Shown here: positions 41,125-49,643 of the stretch, in pieces
Layout of the letters: each line of letters begins with the position of its first letter
How positions within the stretch are numbered: position 1 is the first letter of the stretch
Notes under the pieces: generated by a model
The model's database searches: none
What the model was told of the DNA's origin: nothing
The model's input: the letters and a program-made list of their open reading frames with translations, nothing else
Assembly: GCF_000426185.1 (NCBI RefSeq)
Contig: NZ_AUEW01000015.1
Location: 1-64,000, forward strand
From: Cellulomonas sp. URHD0024
GTDB lineage: Bacteria > Actinomycetota > Actinomycetes > Actinomycetales > Cellulomonadaceae
Reading direction: 5' to 3'
Length of the DNA stretch: 64,000 nt
Translations under genes and position numbers: made by a program

Positions 41125-42225
41125 TCACCATCCGTGGTGATGCGGCGGGGCGGCCTTCACCAGGCCGAGCAGACCGTGCTCCTCGTCGCCCGGTCCGGCA
41201 CTGAACCACACGGAGTCGGCGCCGCCGGCCACGGCATCACCGACCATCAGTCCCCACAGGCCCTCGATCGCCAGGGGGCGCCCGTCGCTGGCCCTCAGCG
41301 TGCCCCGCGGGTGCCCGCTCCACAGGTCGAAGGCGTGGATGCGACCGTCTCCGAAGTTGCCGATCAGCAGGTCGCCGGCAAAGCTGCCGAACGACGCGGG
41401 TGCGACCGCCAGCCCCCACGGTGAGTCGAGCGCACCGCGCGTGGCGAAGCGCTGCACGAACCGGCCGGCGTCGGAGTACACGTCGACGAACCCGTGGCCC
41501 CGGCCGGCGACGTCGTCCTCACCGGCCGCATCCTGCTTCGCGTACGTCACGAAGACCTTGCCGTTGATCTCGGCGACGTTGAACGGCGCGTAGCCCTTGG
41601 GCAGGTACCGGTCGTGGAACATCCAGGGCGCCGTCGGAACACCCGTGAACGACCCGTCGAACACGTCGATCCGGTTGTCGTGGAAGTTGGCGGCGAGCAG
41701 GAGCGGCCCGGACGACGCGTGGACCAGTGCGAGGCCCTTGTAGATCGCGCCGTCGACGTGCCCGACGGCGATGGCGGACGCTCCGCCGTTCCATGCGGAC
41801 AGGTCGCCGTCCTCGCCGACGAAGATGAACCGCGCCGGGTTGCCGGTCCCGGGCACGACGAACGAGGTCGTGTCGTTGAACACCTGCCCGGTCGGCGCGC
41901 CGCCGGGGATCGCGACGCTGAGCGCCTTCGTCACGGGGCTACCCGCGACGTCGGTCCGGTAGACCGTCGTCACGTCGGTCCCGTTGTCGGACACCCACAC
42001 CGGGGTGTTGGGCCCGCGAGACAGTCCCCAGGGGTTCACGAGATCGGGGTCGGTGGTCGCCGCGACACCAGGAAGATCGGCGACGAGCTTCACCTGCTGG
42101 AACGTGGAGTGGTGCCCGTCGTGGTCGTGGTGGTGGTCGTCGTGCGCGGCCGCCGGGCCTGCGACGGCCAGCACGAGGACCGCCGCCGAGAGTGAAGCTC
42201 CGATGAAGGTCGATCTGGCAGACAT
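41125..42225 (-). CDS. TIGR03118-family secreted beta-propeller protein
   Basis: ATG 42225 has GGAGG 8 nt upstream; 366 residues. The signal peptide ends at GPAAAHD and is followed by a His/Asp cluster (HDDHHHDHDGHH) that may bind metal. The propeller shows family boxes: NPWGLSRGPNTPVWVSDNGTDVTTVY, FIFVGEDGDLSAWN, YKGLALVHASSGPLLLAANFHDNRIDVFD, YAPFNVAEINGKVFVTYAKQD and SPWGLAVAPASFG...LLIGNFGDGRI. Function of the family is unknown. It ends PHHHGW. Confidence 0.9.
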   Translation of the reverse strand: MSARSTFIGASLSAAVLVLAVAGPAAAHDDHHHDHDGHHSTFQQVKLVADLPGVAATTDPDLVNPWGLSRGPNTPVWVSDNGTDVTTVYRTDVAGSPVTKALSVAIPGGAPTGQVFNDTTSFVVPGTGNPARFIFVGEDGDLSAWNGGASAIAVGHVDGAIYKGLALVHASSGPLLLAANFHDNRIDVFDGSFTGVPTAPWMFHDRYLPKGYAPFNVAEINGKVFVTYAKQDAAGEDDVAGRGHGFVDVYSDAGRFVQRFATRGALDSPWGLAVAPASFGSFAGDLLIGNFGDGRIHAFDLWSGHPRGTLRASDGRPLAIEGLWGLMVGDAVAGGADSVWFSAGPGDEEHGLLGLVKAAPPHHHGW

Positions 42226-42386
42226 GGGTGAGGCCTCCTGGACTGTCCGGGGCCGGCGTCGGCGCACAGCCCTCCCTTCGGACCACGAGGCAGCATCCCG
42301 TCGGGTTCATCGTCGGCGGCGCCAGATCGATGAACGACAGCGCACCTGCGCTGTCTCGTCAGGCCACTGTGTTGCCGTGGGGCGGT

Positions 42387-42803
42387 TCAGATGACCGCGG
42401 AGGCTGGTGTGCGCGCAGCCGGCTCAGCGGTCAGTGCAGCGGCCAGCAGCAGCCCGCCAACCGGCACCGTCAGGAAGCCGACACGGTGGAAGGCGACGAC
42501 CGAGACGAGTGTTGCCACCAGGACGAGCGAAGCCAGCACGCGCGCTGCGATGATCGCGGCCCAACTGTGCGACCACAGCAGCAGCGCCACGACGAGGGTG
42601 GCCACGAGCAGCCCGACGGCCGGAAGGATGCCACGCCAGCCGTAGTGCTCGACGAGAGTCTCGCGCGGCTGCCAGCCCACCTGACCGTTCGGCACGGTGA
42701 CAACCGGCAGCACGACGCTCAACACGACCAACGCCACGTTGCCGGCGACCGCAGCCAGCATCAGGAGAGCTGCCGCTTTCGGCGCGCCCCGCTCGACTGG
42801 CAT
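42387..42803 (-). CDS. Four-TM membrane protein of unknown function
   Basis: ATG 42803 follows GGGAG (ATG 42815 is a longer option); 138 residues. Hydrophobic segments lie at about residues 9-35, 55-72, 76-97 and 99-120, with an extracytoplasmic loop PNGQVGWQPRETLVEHYGWRG. No family is recognised. It is divergent from the VWA lipoprotein gene. Confidence 0.65.
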   Translation of the reverse strand: MPVERGAPKAAALLMLAAVAGNVALVVLSVVLPVVTVPNGQVGWQPRETLVEHYGWRGILPAVGLLVATLVVALLLWSHSWAAIIAARVLASLVLVATLVSVVAFHRVGFLTVPVGGLLLAAALTAEPAARTPASAVI

Positions 42804-42851
42804 GGTCACTCCCATCAGTCGCGGAAGGCCTGACTTGAAACTCCGACCAGT

Positions 42852-42867
42852 GTGTCACCAGTGACAC
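42852..42867. promoter_or_regulatory. Perfect palindrome in the divergent region before the VWA gene
   Basis: GTGTCAC-CA-GTGACAC is a 7-2-7 inverted repeat 49 nt before the 4-TM gene. The 402-nt region 42804-43205 has no supported gene and includes a lower-GC stretch near 42870-42910. The palindrome is a plausible operator for the 4-TM gene. Confidence 0.5.
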
Positions 42868-43205
42868 TCTTCTTCAGAATGATGCAGACCGATTTGTAGC
42901 AGCAACGCGGGATGCCCGTGGGCCGTTGGGGAATGTTCACTCGCACGTGGAGTGTTTGCCCCCGGCGTACGGAGTGCGACGAGCCCGAGATATTCGTCGA
43001 TCGGCTCCGGGGTGCGCTGATCGTCGCAGGCGCCGGGCCGAGCAGACGACGAACTCACTGGTCATCGGAGTTCTGCACGTTTCGAGACCTCATTGTTGCC
43101 AAGCGCGATGCTCGTTATCCGAACGGGATGTCTGCGTGACCGTCTCGTGCTGGTCCCGGGCCGTGCCAACCGCCACGCTTCAATCCTCGAACAATGGAGG
43201 AAATG

Positions 43206-44819
43206 ATGCGCGTCTCGCCATTCAAGGGCGCCCTGGGTGCCTCGACGGGGCGTCCCCGCGCGACGATTCGGACAAAGGCGACGACCCGTGTGGTCGCTGC
43301 ATTTGCTGCGGTTGCTGTCGTCGGCGCGCTCGGCGCCTGCAGTGCGGAGGGCGGCGACGACTCCTTCGGGCCGGACAGTGCCCACGACGGAGCCGTCGCC
43401 CCTCAGGACTGGCGGCAGGCCCCGGTGGACGATCAGGAGGAGTACGACGACTCGCCGGAGCAGTCCTTCCAGGACGTGACGACGAGCCCGTTGTCGACGT
43501 TCGCCTCGGACGTCGACACCGCGTCGTACAGCAACCTGCGTCGCCAGCTGCGCTCCGGCATGGCGCCGGACGGGGTCCGGATCGAGGAGCTGGTCAACTA
43601 CTTCGACTACGACTACCCGAGCCCGGAGCCGAGTGCGGCAGACCCGTTCACCGTCACGACGCAGATCTCGGACGCGCCCTGGGCGCCGGACCACCAGCTG
43701 GCGATGATCGGTGTGCAGGCCACGGCGGAGAAGTCGACGAGCCGCGGCAACAACATCGTCTTCCTGCTCGATGTGTCCGGCTCGATGAACGCACCCGACA
43801 AGCTGCCCCTGCTCGCCGACTCGTTCGCGTTGTTGGTCGACCAGCTCGACGAGGACGACACCGTCTCGATCGTGACCTACGCCGGCAGCGACGAGGTGCT
43901 CGCCGACTCCGTGTCGGGTGACCACCACGGCGAGCTGGTGAGGATCTTGAGGGGGCTGCAGGCCGGAGGCTCGACCGGCGGTGCGCAGGGGCTCCAGACC
44001 GCGTACGAGCTGGCGGCGAGGAACTTCGTCGAGGGTGGGAACAACCGGGTCGTCCTGGCGACCGATGGTGACTTCAACGTCGGACCGTCCACCCCCGAGC
44101 AGCTCACCGAGCTGATCGAGGACCACGCCCGGTCGGGGGTCTACATCTCGGTGCTCGGCTTCGGGATGGGAAACCTCAAGGACAACACGATGGAAGCCAT
44201 CGCCGACCACGGCAACGGCAACTACGCCTACATCGACACGATCGACGAGGCGCGCAAGGTCCTGGTGGACGAGTTCGAGTCGACGATGTTCGTCGTCGCC
44301 CAGGACCTCAAGGTCCAGGTCGAGTTCAACCCCGCGACCGTTGCCGAGTACCGGCTGCTGGGCTACGACAACCGCCGCCTCGAGGACGAGGAGTTCGCCG
44401 ACGACGCCAAGGACGCCGGCGACGTCGGCGCCGGGCACTCGGTCACCGCGTTCTACGAGCTGGTTCCGGCTCGAGGCGACTCGACGAAGGACGACCTGGA
44501 CTATCAGGACGTCGAAGCCGGGGGCTCCAGCGACTTCCTGACCGTGCACGTGCGCTACAAGCACCCGGGCGCCACGGCCAGCACCGAGGTCGTCTTCCCC
44601 GCCGGAGCCGGCGACTACACCGACCGTCCCTCGACAGACTTCAGGTTCGCGTCCGCCGTCGTGGAGTTCGGACTGGCGGTGACCGGCTCGCAGGACGCCG
44701 AGGGTGCCGACCCGGCCCGGGCACGGGAACGCGCCCAAGCCGCGCTCGGCAAAGATCCCTACGGCTTGCGATCGGAGTTCGTCGGCCTCATCGGCACCTA
44801 CGAGCAGATGGCCGGCTGA
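43206..44819 (+). CDS. VWA-domain lipoprotein (YfbK-like)
   Basis: ATG 43206 is 5 nt after GGAGGA; 537 residues. Lipobox LGAC (about residue 45, after a long basic n-region). The order is: PF12450-like N-domain (SDVDTASYSNLRRQLRSG, IEELVNYFDYDYP); VWA domain with MIDAS DVSGSMNAP; then a DUF3520-type C-domain (YRLLGYDNRRLEDEEF, ending EFVGLIGTYEQM). The architecture equals the widespread YfbK family. VWA with MIDAS suggests metal-dependent protein binding at the cell surface. Confidence 0.92.
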   Translation: MRVSPFKGALGASTGRPRATIRTKATTRVVAAFAAVAVVGALGACSAEGGDDSFGPDSAHDGAVAPQDWRQAPVDDQEEYDDSPEQSFQDVTTSPLSTFASDVDTASYSNLRRQLRSGMAPDGVRIEELVNYFDYDYPSPEPSAADPFTVTTQISDAPWAPDHQLAMIGVQATAEKSTSRGNNIVFLLDVSGSMNAPDKLPLLADSFALLVDQLDEDDTVSIVTYAGSDEVLADSVSGDHHGELVRILRGLQAGGSTGGAQGLQTAYELAARNFVEGGNNRVVLATDGDFNVGPSTPEQLTELIEDHARSGVYISVLGFGMGNLKDNTMEAIADHGNGNYAYIDTIDEARKVLVDEFESTMFVVAQDLKVQVEFNPATVAEYRLLGYDNRRLEDEEFADDAKDAGDVGAGHSVTAFYELVPARGDSTKDDLDYQDVEAGGSSDFLTVHVRYKHPGATASTEVVFPAGAGDYTDRPSTDFRFASAVVEFGLAVTGSQDAEGADPARARERAQAALGKDPYGLRSEFVGLIGTYEQMAG

Positions 44820-44885
44820 TCGTCCAGGCGGTGCGGCCGCCGTCTCACGAGCACAGTCAAGGCGCGACGTCAGCAGGGCACGCAA

Positions 44886-44917
44886 CGAGGGACGCACCCG
44901 TGCGGGTGCGTCCCTCG
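44886..44917. terminator. Bidirectional terminator between convergent genes
   Basis: CGAGGGACGCACCC-GTGC-GGGTGCGTCCCTCG, a perfect 14-bp stem with a 4-nt loop. Confidence 0.9.
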
Positions 44918-44927
44918 TCGTCGTGGA

Positions 44928-45959
44928 TCAGGCGATGCTCGGCAACAGCACACCGTTCACGAAGAGCTGCGCAGGACCGGTGGCACCGACGGCTCCCGGA
45001 ACGGCCGGGCCCGACTGGATCGGGGCTTCGGAGATGAGGCCCGGGACGACCTCACCCTCGACGATCGCGCCGCTTCGTACCGCGCCAGACTGCACCGCCG
45101 ACTCGACGAGCGGGCCGTCGGTGAAGATGTGGACCAGTGACGCGGGGTCGACGTTGGCGTTCACGTTGCCGCTGCTGTTCAGGCAGACGTCCGGCTCCTG
45201 GTTGGTGTTGTCGGTGTCCCAGTTGCCCCAGACGGCGTCCGACAGGGACCATGCCTCGAACTCGTACTCACCGAAGACGTACTCCGGGAAGGCGTAGTCA
45301 CCAGCGGGGACCCAGTCACCGAAGGACCAGTCCCCGAAGGCGTCCGCACCCCACTGCACCGGTCCGGACGCGCTGAACGACGGGCTGCCCGGCTGGAAGC
45401 CAGTGAGGTTGAAGCCCGTGAACTGGTTGGACTTGCGGGCCTCGTACGCGACGTTGCTGTTGAGGAACCCGACGAGCGTCCCCGCCCGAGAGCCGGTCCG
45501 GCTCCCGGTGTGGAAGGCGTCACGGCTGGCCTCGCGGGTGTCGGTGACCGTCGCCTCCCGGGTGTCCGAGCGGACGCCGGACTTGACGCCGGTGCGGGAC
45601 TGCTGCGCGACGGCACCGTTGGTCTTCCTGCAGGACAACAGCTCGGTCGTCGTCAGGCTGGCGGACTGCGTGCCGGTCTGCGAGCCGGTCTGGCTGGCCG
45701 TCTGCGTGCCAGCCTGCTCCGCTGCCTGGGACAGGGCCTGGGCGTAACCCTGTGCCGCCGCCTGCTTGGTGGTGAACGTCAGCTTCTCCGCGTTGTCCTG
45801 GAGCTTGGCGTTGTTCCAGCCGAGGGCCGACTGCACGTCGCCCTTTCCGACGAAGCCGGTGCCGGACGATGCCACCGAGGCCTGCGCTGCACCAGCGCCG
45901 GTGACGATGAGGACAGTGGCGCCGAGGACGGCGAGGGTACGGCGAGGGATCGTGCTCAT
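44928..45959 (-). CDS. Secreted repeat-rich protein of unknown function
   Basis: ATG 45959 has GGGAG upstream; 343 residues. A signal peptide (RRTLAVLGATVLIVTGAGAAQA) precedes SVASSGTGFVGKGDVQSALGWNN. Three low-complexity blocks follow: Thr/Gln/Ser (TQTASQTGSQTGTQSASLTT), Thr/Arg (TREATVTDTREASRD and TGSRTGSRAGT), and aromatic/acidic (FGDWSFGDWVPAGDY, EYVFGEYEFEAW). Two cysteines (LLSCRKTN, DVCLNSSG) may pair. The C-terminus is Gly/Val/Pro-rich and ends VNGVLLPSIA. No homologous family is recognised; structural or adhesive surface function is plausible only by composition. Confidence 0.7.
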   Translation of the reverse strand: MSTIPRRTLAVLGATVLIVTGAGAAQASVASSGTGFVGKGDVQSALGWNNAKLQDNAEKLTFTTKQAAAQGYAQALSQAAEQAGTQTASQTGSQTGTQSASLTTTELLSCRKTNGAVAQQSRTGVKSGVRSDTREATVTDTREASRDAFHTGSRTGSRAGTLVGFLNSNVAYEARKSNQFTGFNLTGFQPGSPSFSASGPVQWGADAFGDWSFGDWVPAGDYAFPEYVFGEYEFEAWSLSDAVWGNWDTDNTNQEPDVCLNSSGNVNANVDPASLVHIFTDGPLVESAVQSGAVRSGAIVEGEVVPGLISEAPIQSGPAVPGAVGATGPAQLFVNGVLLPSIA

Positions 45960-46392
45960 GGGGCTGCTCCCAGCATCGAGTCGAGTGCATCGGGGATCAC
46001 ATGCACAGCGCCGGGTTCGCCACTGGCTCCTTCGAACCCAGGCGACCAGATACAGGTTCGAGATCATTGCTTCGCCGACCGAACCTTCGCAGGACCCACC
46101 CGTCGAATGTGTCCAAGATGTTTCGTTTCACCCGGAATCGCACGTTATGCCACTCGTGCGGGTGACGAAGAGGTCTCGCGCTCCAACCACGCACCCCGGG
46201 CAGCGTCCGGCGCCTGGAGGACGAGGCGCCGTCGGCTGTCGCCCCACTCGATCTCGCGGTGAAGGGATCTCAGCACGCCGACGACCCTGTACAGGAATCG
46301 CACAGCGGCGGCATAGTCAGATGTCCAGTTTGTCGGGCTTGTCGGGCTGAGGCGCCCAAGGGTGCCAACCGACTGAGCGAAAGGTTCTGGAG
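45960..46392. other. 433-nt divergent intergenic region
   Basis: This lies between two divergently transcribed exported-protein genes and must hold both promoters. Open frames here are shadows with biased composition. The tandem TTGTCGGGC TTGTCGGGC duplication occurs near 46329-46346, 47 nt before the ScyD-like gene. Confidence 0.45.
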
Positions 46393-47553
46393 ATGCGTCT
46401 GCGTACTCTGGGGATCGTCGCGGCGACAGCAGGGTTGCTCGTCGCCGGATCGATCCCCGCCTCCGCGCACGGACAGGGCGACTGGGGTCGCCACGGCATC
46501 GGCACCATGTCGAAGCACTGGCACGCCGGCCACGGCCACGGCCACGGCAAGCCACCGGTCCTGAAGTCGACGACCACGGTCGCCGAGCACCTCATCAGTC
46601 CGCTGACGTTCGACGTCGACCCGTGGGGCAGGCTGGTCGTCGGGCAGTCATCGCCAGCGCCAGACGTCCCGAGCCTCCTGTTGTCCATCAAGCCTGGGCA
46701 GGCGCCGAGGACCCTGGTCGAGGAGCCGCCCGGAACGGGTCTCGACGCCGTGTCGTCCCTGTTCGGCTACGCCACGTTCGCGACCCGCGCCGGTGACGAA
46801 GAGTCGGTCTCGTCCTCGCTGCTGATGCGTCGCTCGCCGAACGGGACGGTCACCCAGGTCGCCGACCTGCTGGCCTTCGAGCAGGCGAACAACCCGGACG
46901 CGGTCAACTCCTACGGGTTCCAGGGGCTCGCGCCCGACTGCGTGGTGCCGCCGTTCGTCGCACCTGCGCCTGGTGGGGTCGACTCGCACGGGTACGGGTC
47001 GCTCATGCTGCCCGGGATCACGTACGTCGCCGATGCGGGTGGCAACGACGTCCTGTCCGTCGATCGGCGCGGCACGGTCCGCACGGTCGCGGTCCTGCCG
47101 CCGTCGTCGTTCACCGCGACTGCGGAGCTGGCCGGGGCGTTCGGGCTGCCCGACTGCGTCGTCGGTGCCACGGTCAACCTCGAACCGGTCCCGACCGACG
47201 TCGAGCTCGGTCCCGACGGCTGGCTGTACGTCTCCTCGCTGCCCGGCGGCCCGGAGGACGGGAGCCTGGGCAACCTCGGCTCCGTCTACAAGGTCAACCC
47301 GCGCACCGGTGCGGTCCGGCTCCTGGCGACCGGCCTGGCCGGGGCGACCGGTGTGGCCGTCTCGCCCAACGGCACCGTGTTCGTCGCGGAGCTCTTCGGC
47401 AACCAGGTCTCGACGATCAGCCGCAACGGGACGGTGACCCCGCTCGGGGCGTTCACGCAGCCGGCCGGGATCGAGTGGGAGAACGGTCGCCTGTACATCT
47501 CGACCAACGTCTTCGGTCCGGACGCGTCGATCGTCGCGGCCAAGGTCCACTGA
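46393..47553 (+). CDS. ScyD/ScyE-family secreted beta-propeller
   Basis: This encodes 386 residues from ATG 46393. A signal peptide (GIVAATAGLLVAGSIPASA) is followed by a His/Gly stretch (HWHAGHGHGHGK). The propeller has family segments VAEHLISPLTFDVDPWGRLVVGQ, GITYVADAGGNDVLSVDRRG, PTDVELGPDGWLYVSSLPGG, GSVYKVNPRTGAVRLLATGLAGATGVAVSPNG and VAELFGNQVSTISRNG. The family is named from cyanobacterial scytonemin clusters, but no scytonemin genes are present. Its His-rich start and propeller parallel the TIGR03118 protein 4 kb away. Confidence 0.88.
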   Translation: MRLRTLGIVAATAGLLVAGSIPASAHGQGDWGRHGIGTMSKHWHAGHGHGHGKPPVLKSTTTVAEHLISPLTFDVDPWGRLVVGQSSPAPDVPSLLLSIKPGQAPRTLVEEPPGTGLDAVSSLFGYATFATRAGDEESVSSSLLMRRSPNGTVTQVADLLAFEQANNPDAVNSYGFQGLAPDCVVPPFVAPAPGGVDSHGYGSLMLPGITYVADAGGNDVLSVDRRGTVRTVAVLPPSSFTATAELAGAFGLPDCVVGATVNLEPVPTDVELGPDGWLYVSSLPGGPEDGSLGNLGSVYKVNPRTGAVRLLATGLAGATGVAVSPNGTVFVAELFGNQVSTISRNGTVTPLGAFTQPAGIEWENGRLYISTNVFGPDASIVAAKVH

Positions 47554-47578
47554 CCAGAGCCCGCGTCAGCACAGGAGA

Positions 47579-47615
47579 CCCCGCTCGGCCGACATCGAGT
47601 GTCGGCCGAGCGGGG
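47579..47615. terminator. Strong bidirectional terminator
   Basis: CCCCGCTCGGCCGACA-TCGAG-TGTCGGCCGAGCGGGG, a perfect 16-bp stem between the convergent ScyD-like and glycosyltransferase genes. Confidence 0.92.
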
Positions 47616-47737
47616 TACGTCCGGTCGTGCAGGGTGGCTCGTGCTCAGGCTGCCGTGCGCCCGAGCCAGCCTCACCGACGTCTTACCTATGCCCAGAACC
47701 GTCGCACGAGGCTCTGACGCTGACGGGCCTGCAGTCG

Positions 47738-49051
47738 TCACACCGTCGCGCGCTCCCGCGCCAGCTCCTCGACGACCTCGACCGTCCGGGCGACCGCGTC
47801 GTAGCGCGCGTACTCCGCGGCCAGCTCGGCCGCACGGCTGCGGTACGACGGGTCGGCGAGCACCTGAAGCACACCGGCGCGGACGGCGGCCGCTGTGGCC
47901 ATGTCCTGCGGGTCGGTGCGGACCCCGACCCCGGTGCCCGACCAGACGACCCGTGCGGTGACCTCGGCCTTGTCCTCGGTCCGGCCTGCGACGACGAGCG
48001 GGACCCCGTGCGCCAGCGCCTGCTGGACGCCGCCGAAGCCGCCGTTGGTCACCAGCACGTCGACGAGCGGCAGCAGGTGCTCGAACGGTACGAACCGCGC
48101 GGCGCGCACGTTCGCCGGCCGGTCCGGCAGGATCTCGTCGGGCTCTCCGACCGCCGTCGTCGCGACGACGAGCACGTCCTGGTCGGCCAGAGCCTCCAGG
48201 GTCGGTCGCAGCAGCCGGTCGGGGTCGGTGGCGATGGTTCCCTGCGTGACCAGCACGACGGGCCGGCCGCCCTCGCGGGCCGCCAGCACGTCCGACCACC
48301 ACGCCGGCTCGTCGAACGCGTCCACGCCGCGCGGCGTGATCTGGCCGACGAACTCGAGCTCGGGGTGCGGCTCCAGGCGCGGGTACTCGAACCCGGGAAC
48401 CGAGGCCTGCAGGAGCCTGTCGGCGAGGGTGCCGACCCAGTCGAAGAAGAAGACGTCCAGGTGTCCGGCGCCGACCTGCGCGGCCACGAGCTGCGCCTCG
48501 CGCTGGGCTTCCCGGAAGACGACCTTCTGGATCAGGAGGGTCAGCGCCCGGTGGGCGAGACGGTCGAGCGCGTGGCGCGGCGGCTGCAGGCCGGGCCCGA
48601 AGGGCGGGACGTCGCGGCCCGACAGCTGCAGGGGGAGGACGGACAGCTGGACCGACGGGACGCCGTGCCGACGGGCGGCGAGCGCCCCGGCGACGAACGC
48701 GCTCTCCACCACGACGACGTCGGGCTGCTCGGCGGAGAGGTAGGCGGAGACGTCCTCGACGTACGCGGGCACGGTCCGCACGAACAGGTGCACGATCTCC
48801 CAGCGCAACCGGCGCAGGCCCGGCCCGGGGGCGCCGTTCGCGTCGCTCCAGGCGGTGACCTCGGCGTCGTCCTCGTCGCGACCGAGGGTCATCGGGACGT
48901 ACCGCGCGCCGGTCGCCCGGACGGCGTCGGCGAACTTGCTCCCGGTGTAGACGTCGACGTCGTGGCCGGCGTCGACGAGGGCCCGCACGACCGGCAGTGC
49001 GGGTCGCACGTGCCCGGTGATCGGCGAGAGGGTGAACAGGACCTTGCTCAT
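47738..49051 (-). CDS. GT1-family glycosyltransferase (macrolide/MGT type)
   Basis: ATG 49051 follows CGGAGAG; 437 residues. GT-B fold: N-terminal LFTLSPITGHVRPALPVVRALVDAGHDVDVYTG; C-terminal nucleotide-sugar site VLVTQGTIATDP, FVPFEHLLPLVDVLVTNGGFGGVQQALAHGVPLVVAGRTEDK. These enzymes move a sugar from UDP- or TDP-sugar to lipids or natural products. The acceptor cannot be predicted. No biosynthetic cluster surrounds it. Confidence 0.9.
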   Translation of the reverse strand: MSKVLFTLSPITGHVRPALPVVRALVDAGHDVDVYTGSKFADAVRATGARYVPMTLGRDEDDAEVTAWSDANGAPGPGLRRLRWEIVHLFVRTVPAYVEDVSAYLSAEQPDVVVVESAFVAGALAARRHGVPSVQLSVLPLQLSGRDVPPFGPGLQPPRHALDRLAHRALTLLIQKVVFREAQREAQLVAAQVGAGHLDVFFFDWVGTLADRLLQASVPGFEYPRLEPHPELEFVGQITPRGVDAFDEPAWWSDVLAAREGGRPVVLVTQGTIATDPDRLLRPTLEALADQDVLVVATTAVGEPDEILPDRPANVRAARFVPFEHLLPLVDVLVTNGGFGGVQQALAHGVPLVVAGRTEDKAEVTARVVWSGTGVGVRTDPQDMATAAAVRAGVLQVLADPSYRSRAAELAAEYARYDAVARTVEVVEELARERATV

Positions 49052-49225
49052 GACGTGTGCTCTCCGGCTTCGCAACGGTGGGTGGACGGCGGGTGGCCGC
49101 TCTGTCAGACCCCCGGGCCGAGCGGCCTGATACATCCGGTCCGTCCGGGTTGCGACGAGCGTGCCGCGCTCTCCTTGCGAATTGCTGGTGGCGCGGTTGC
49201 AGCCGACCTGCGGCCGGGTGTGGCC

Positions 49226-49249
49226 GACGCCCGGGTGCGCCCGGGCGTC
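49226..49249 (-). terminator. Terminator of the AKR/DUF2255 operon
   Basis: GACGCCCGGG-TGCG-CCCGGGCGTC, 10-bp stem and 4-nt loop, 9 nt downstream of the DUF2255 stop. Confidence 0.85.
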
Positions 49250-49258
49250 CCGCGCGTG

Positions 49259-49624
49259 TCAGAGCCGGTCGATGCGCAGGGTGGTGGCCGTCGCGGTCTC
49301 GCTCGTGATGGCCCGCACCGGCGAGCCGTTGCCGTACTTGCTGCGGTAGGCGCGGTCGATCGCCTCGTCGTGCGTCTCGTCCCGGGTGAACGTGACGTCG
49401 GCGTGGACGCCGCCGGCGTCGATGGTGCCCGTGCCCGTGCGTCGGACCGCCCGGTACCACGCACCGTCCTCGCCTCGTACGGAGCGGATGAACGGGCTGC
49501 CGTCGACGACGACGTGCCACACGATCGTCGACGGGCGCACCGTCCCGTCCGGCCGTCGGGCGGCGACTCGCAGCTCGTCGTCACCCTCGATGGCGGCCAG
49601 GTCGGACGGGTCCCAGGTAGTCAT
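49259..49624 (-). CDS. DUF2255 family protein
   Basis: ATG 49624 follows AAGGAG; 121 residues. The family pattern WDPSDLAAIEGDDELRVAARRPDGTVRPSTIVWHVVVDGSPFIRS then WYRAVRRTGTG, DVTFTRDE and IDRAYRSKYG is recognisable. It resembles a split-barrel flavin-binding fold. Gene follows the aldo/keto reductase by 19 nt and is probably cotranscribed. Confidence 0.88.
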   Translation of the reverse strand: MTTWDPSDLAAIEGDDELRVAARRPDGTVRPSTIVWHVVVDGSPFIRSVRGEDGAWYRAVRRTGTGTIDAGGVHADVTFTRDETHDEAIDRAYRSKYGNGSPVRAITSETATATTLRIDRL

Positions 49625-49643
49625 GTCGGCGCTCCTTCGCACG

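Noticed and set aside
46393-47553. Scytonemin biosynthesis
   Set aside because: Only the propeller family name links it; no scytonemin enzymes are nearby.
47738-49051. Natural-product gene cluster around the glycosyltransferase
   Set aside because: No synthase, tailoring or sugar-biosynthesis genes flank it.
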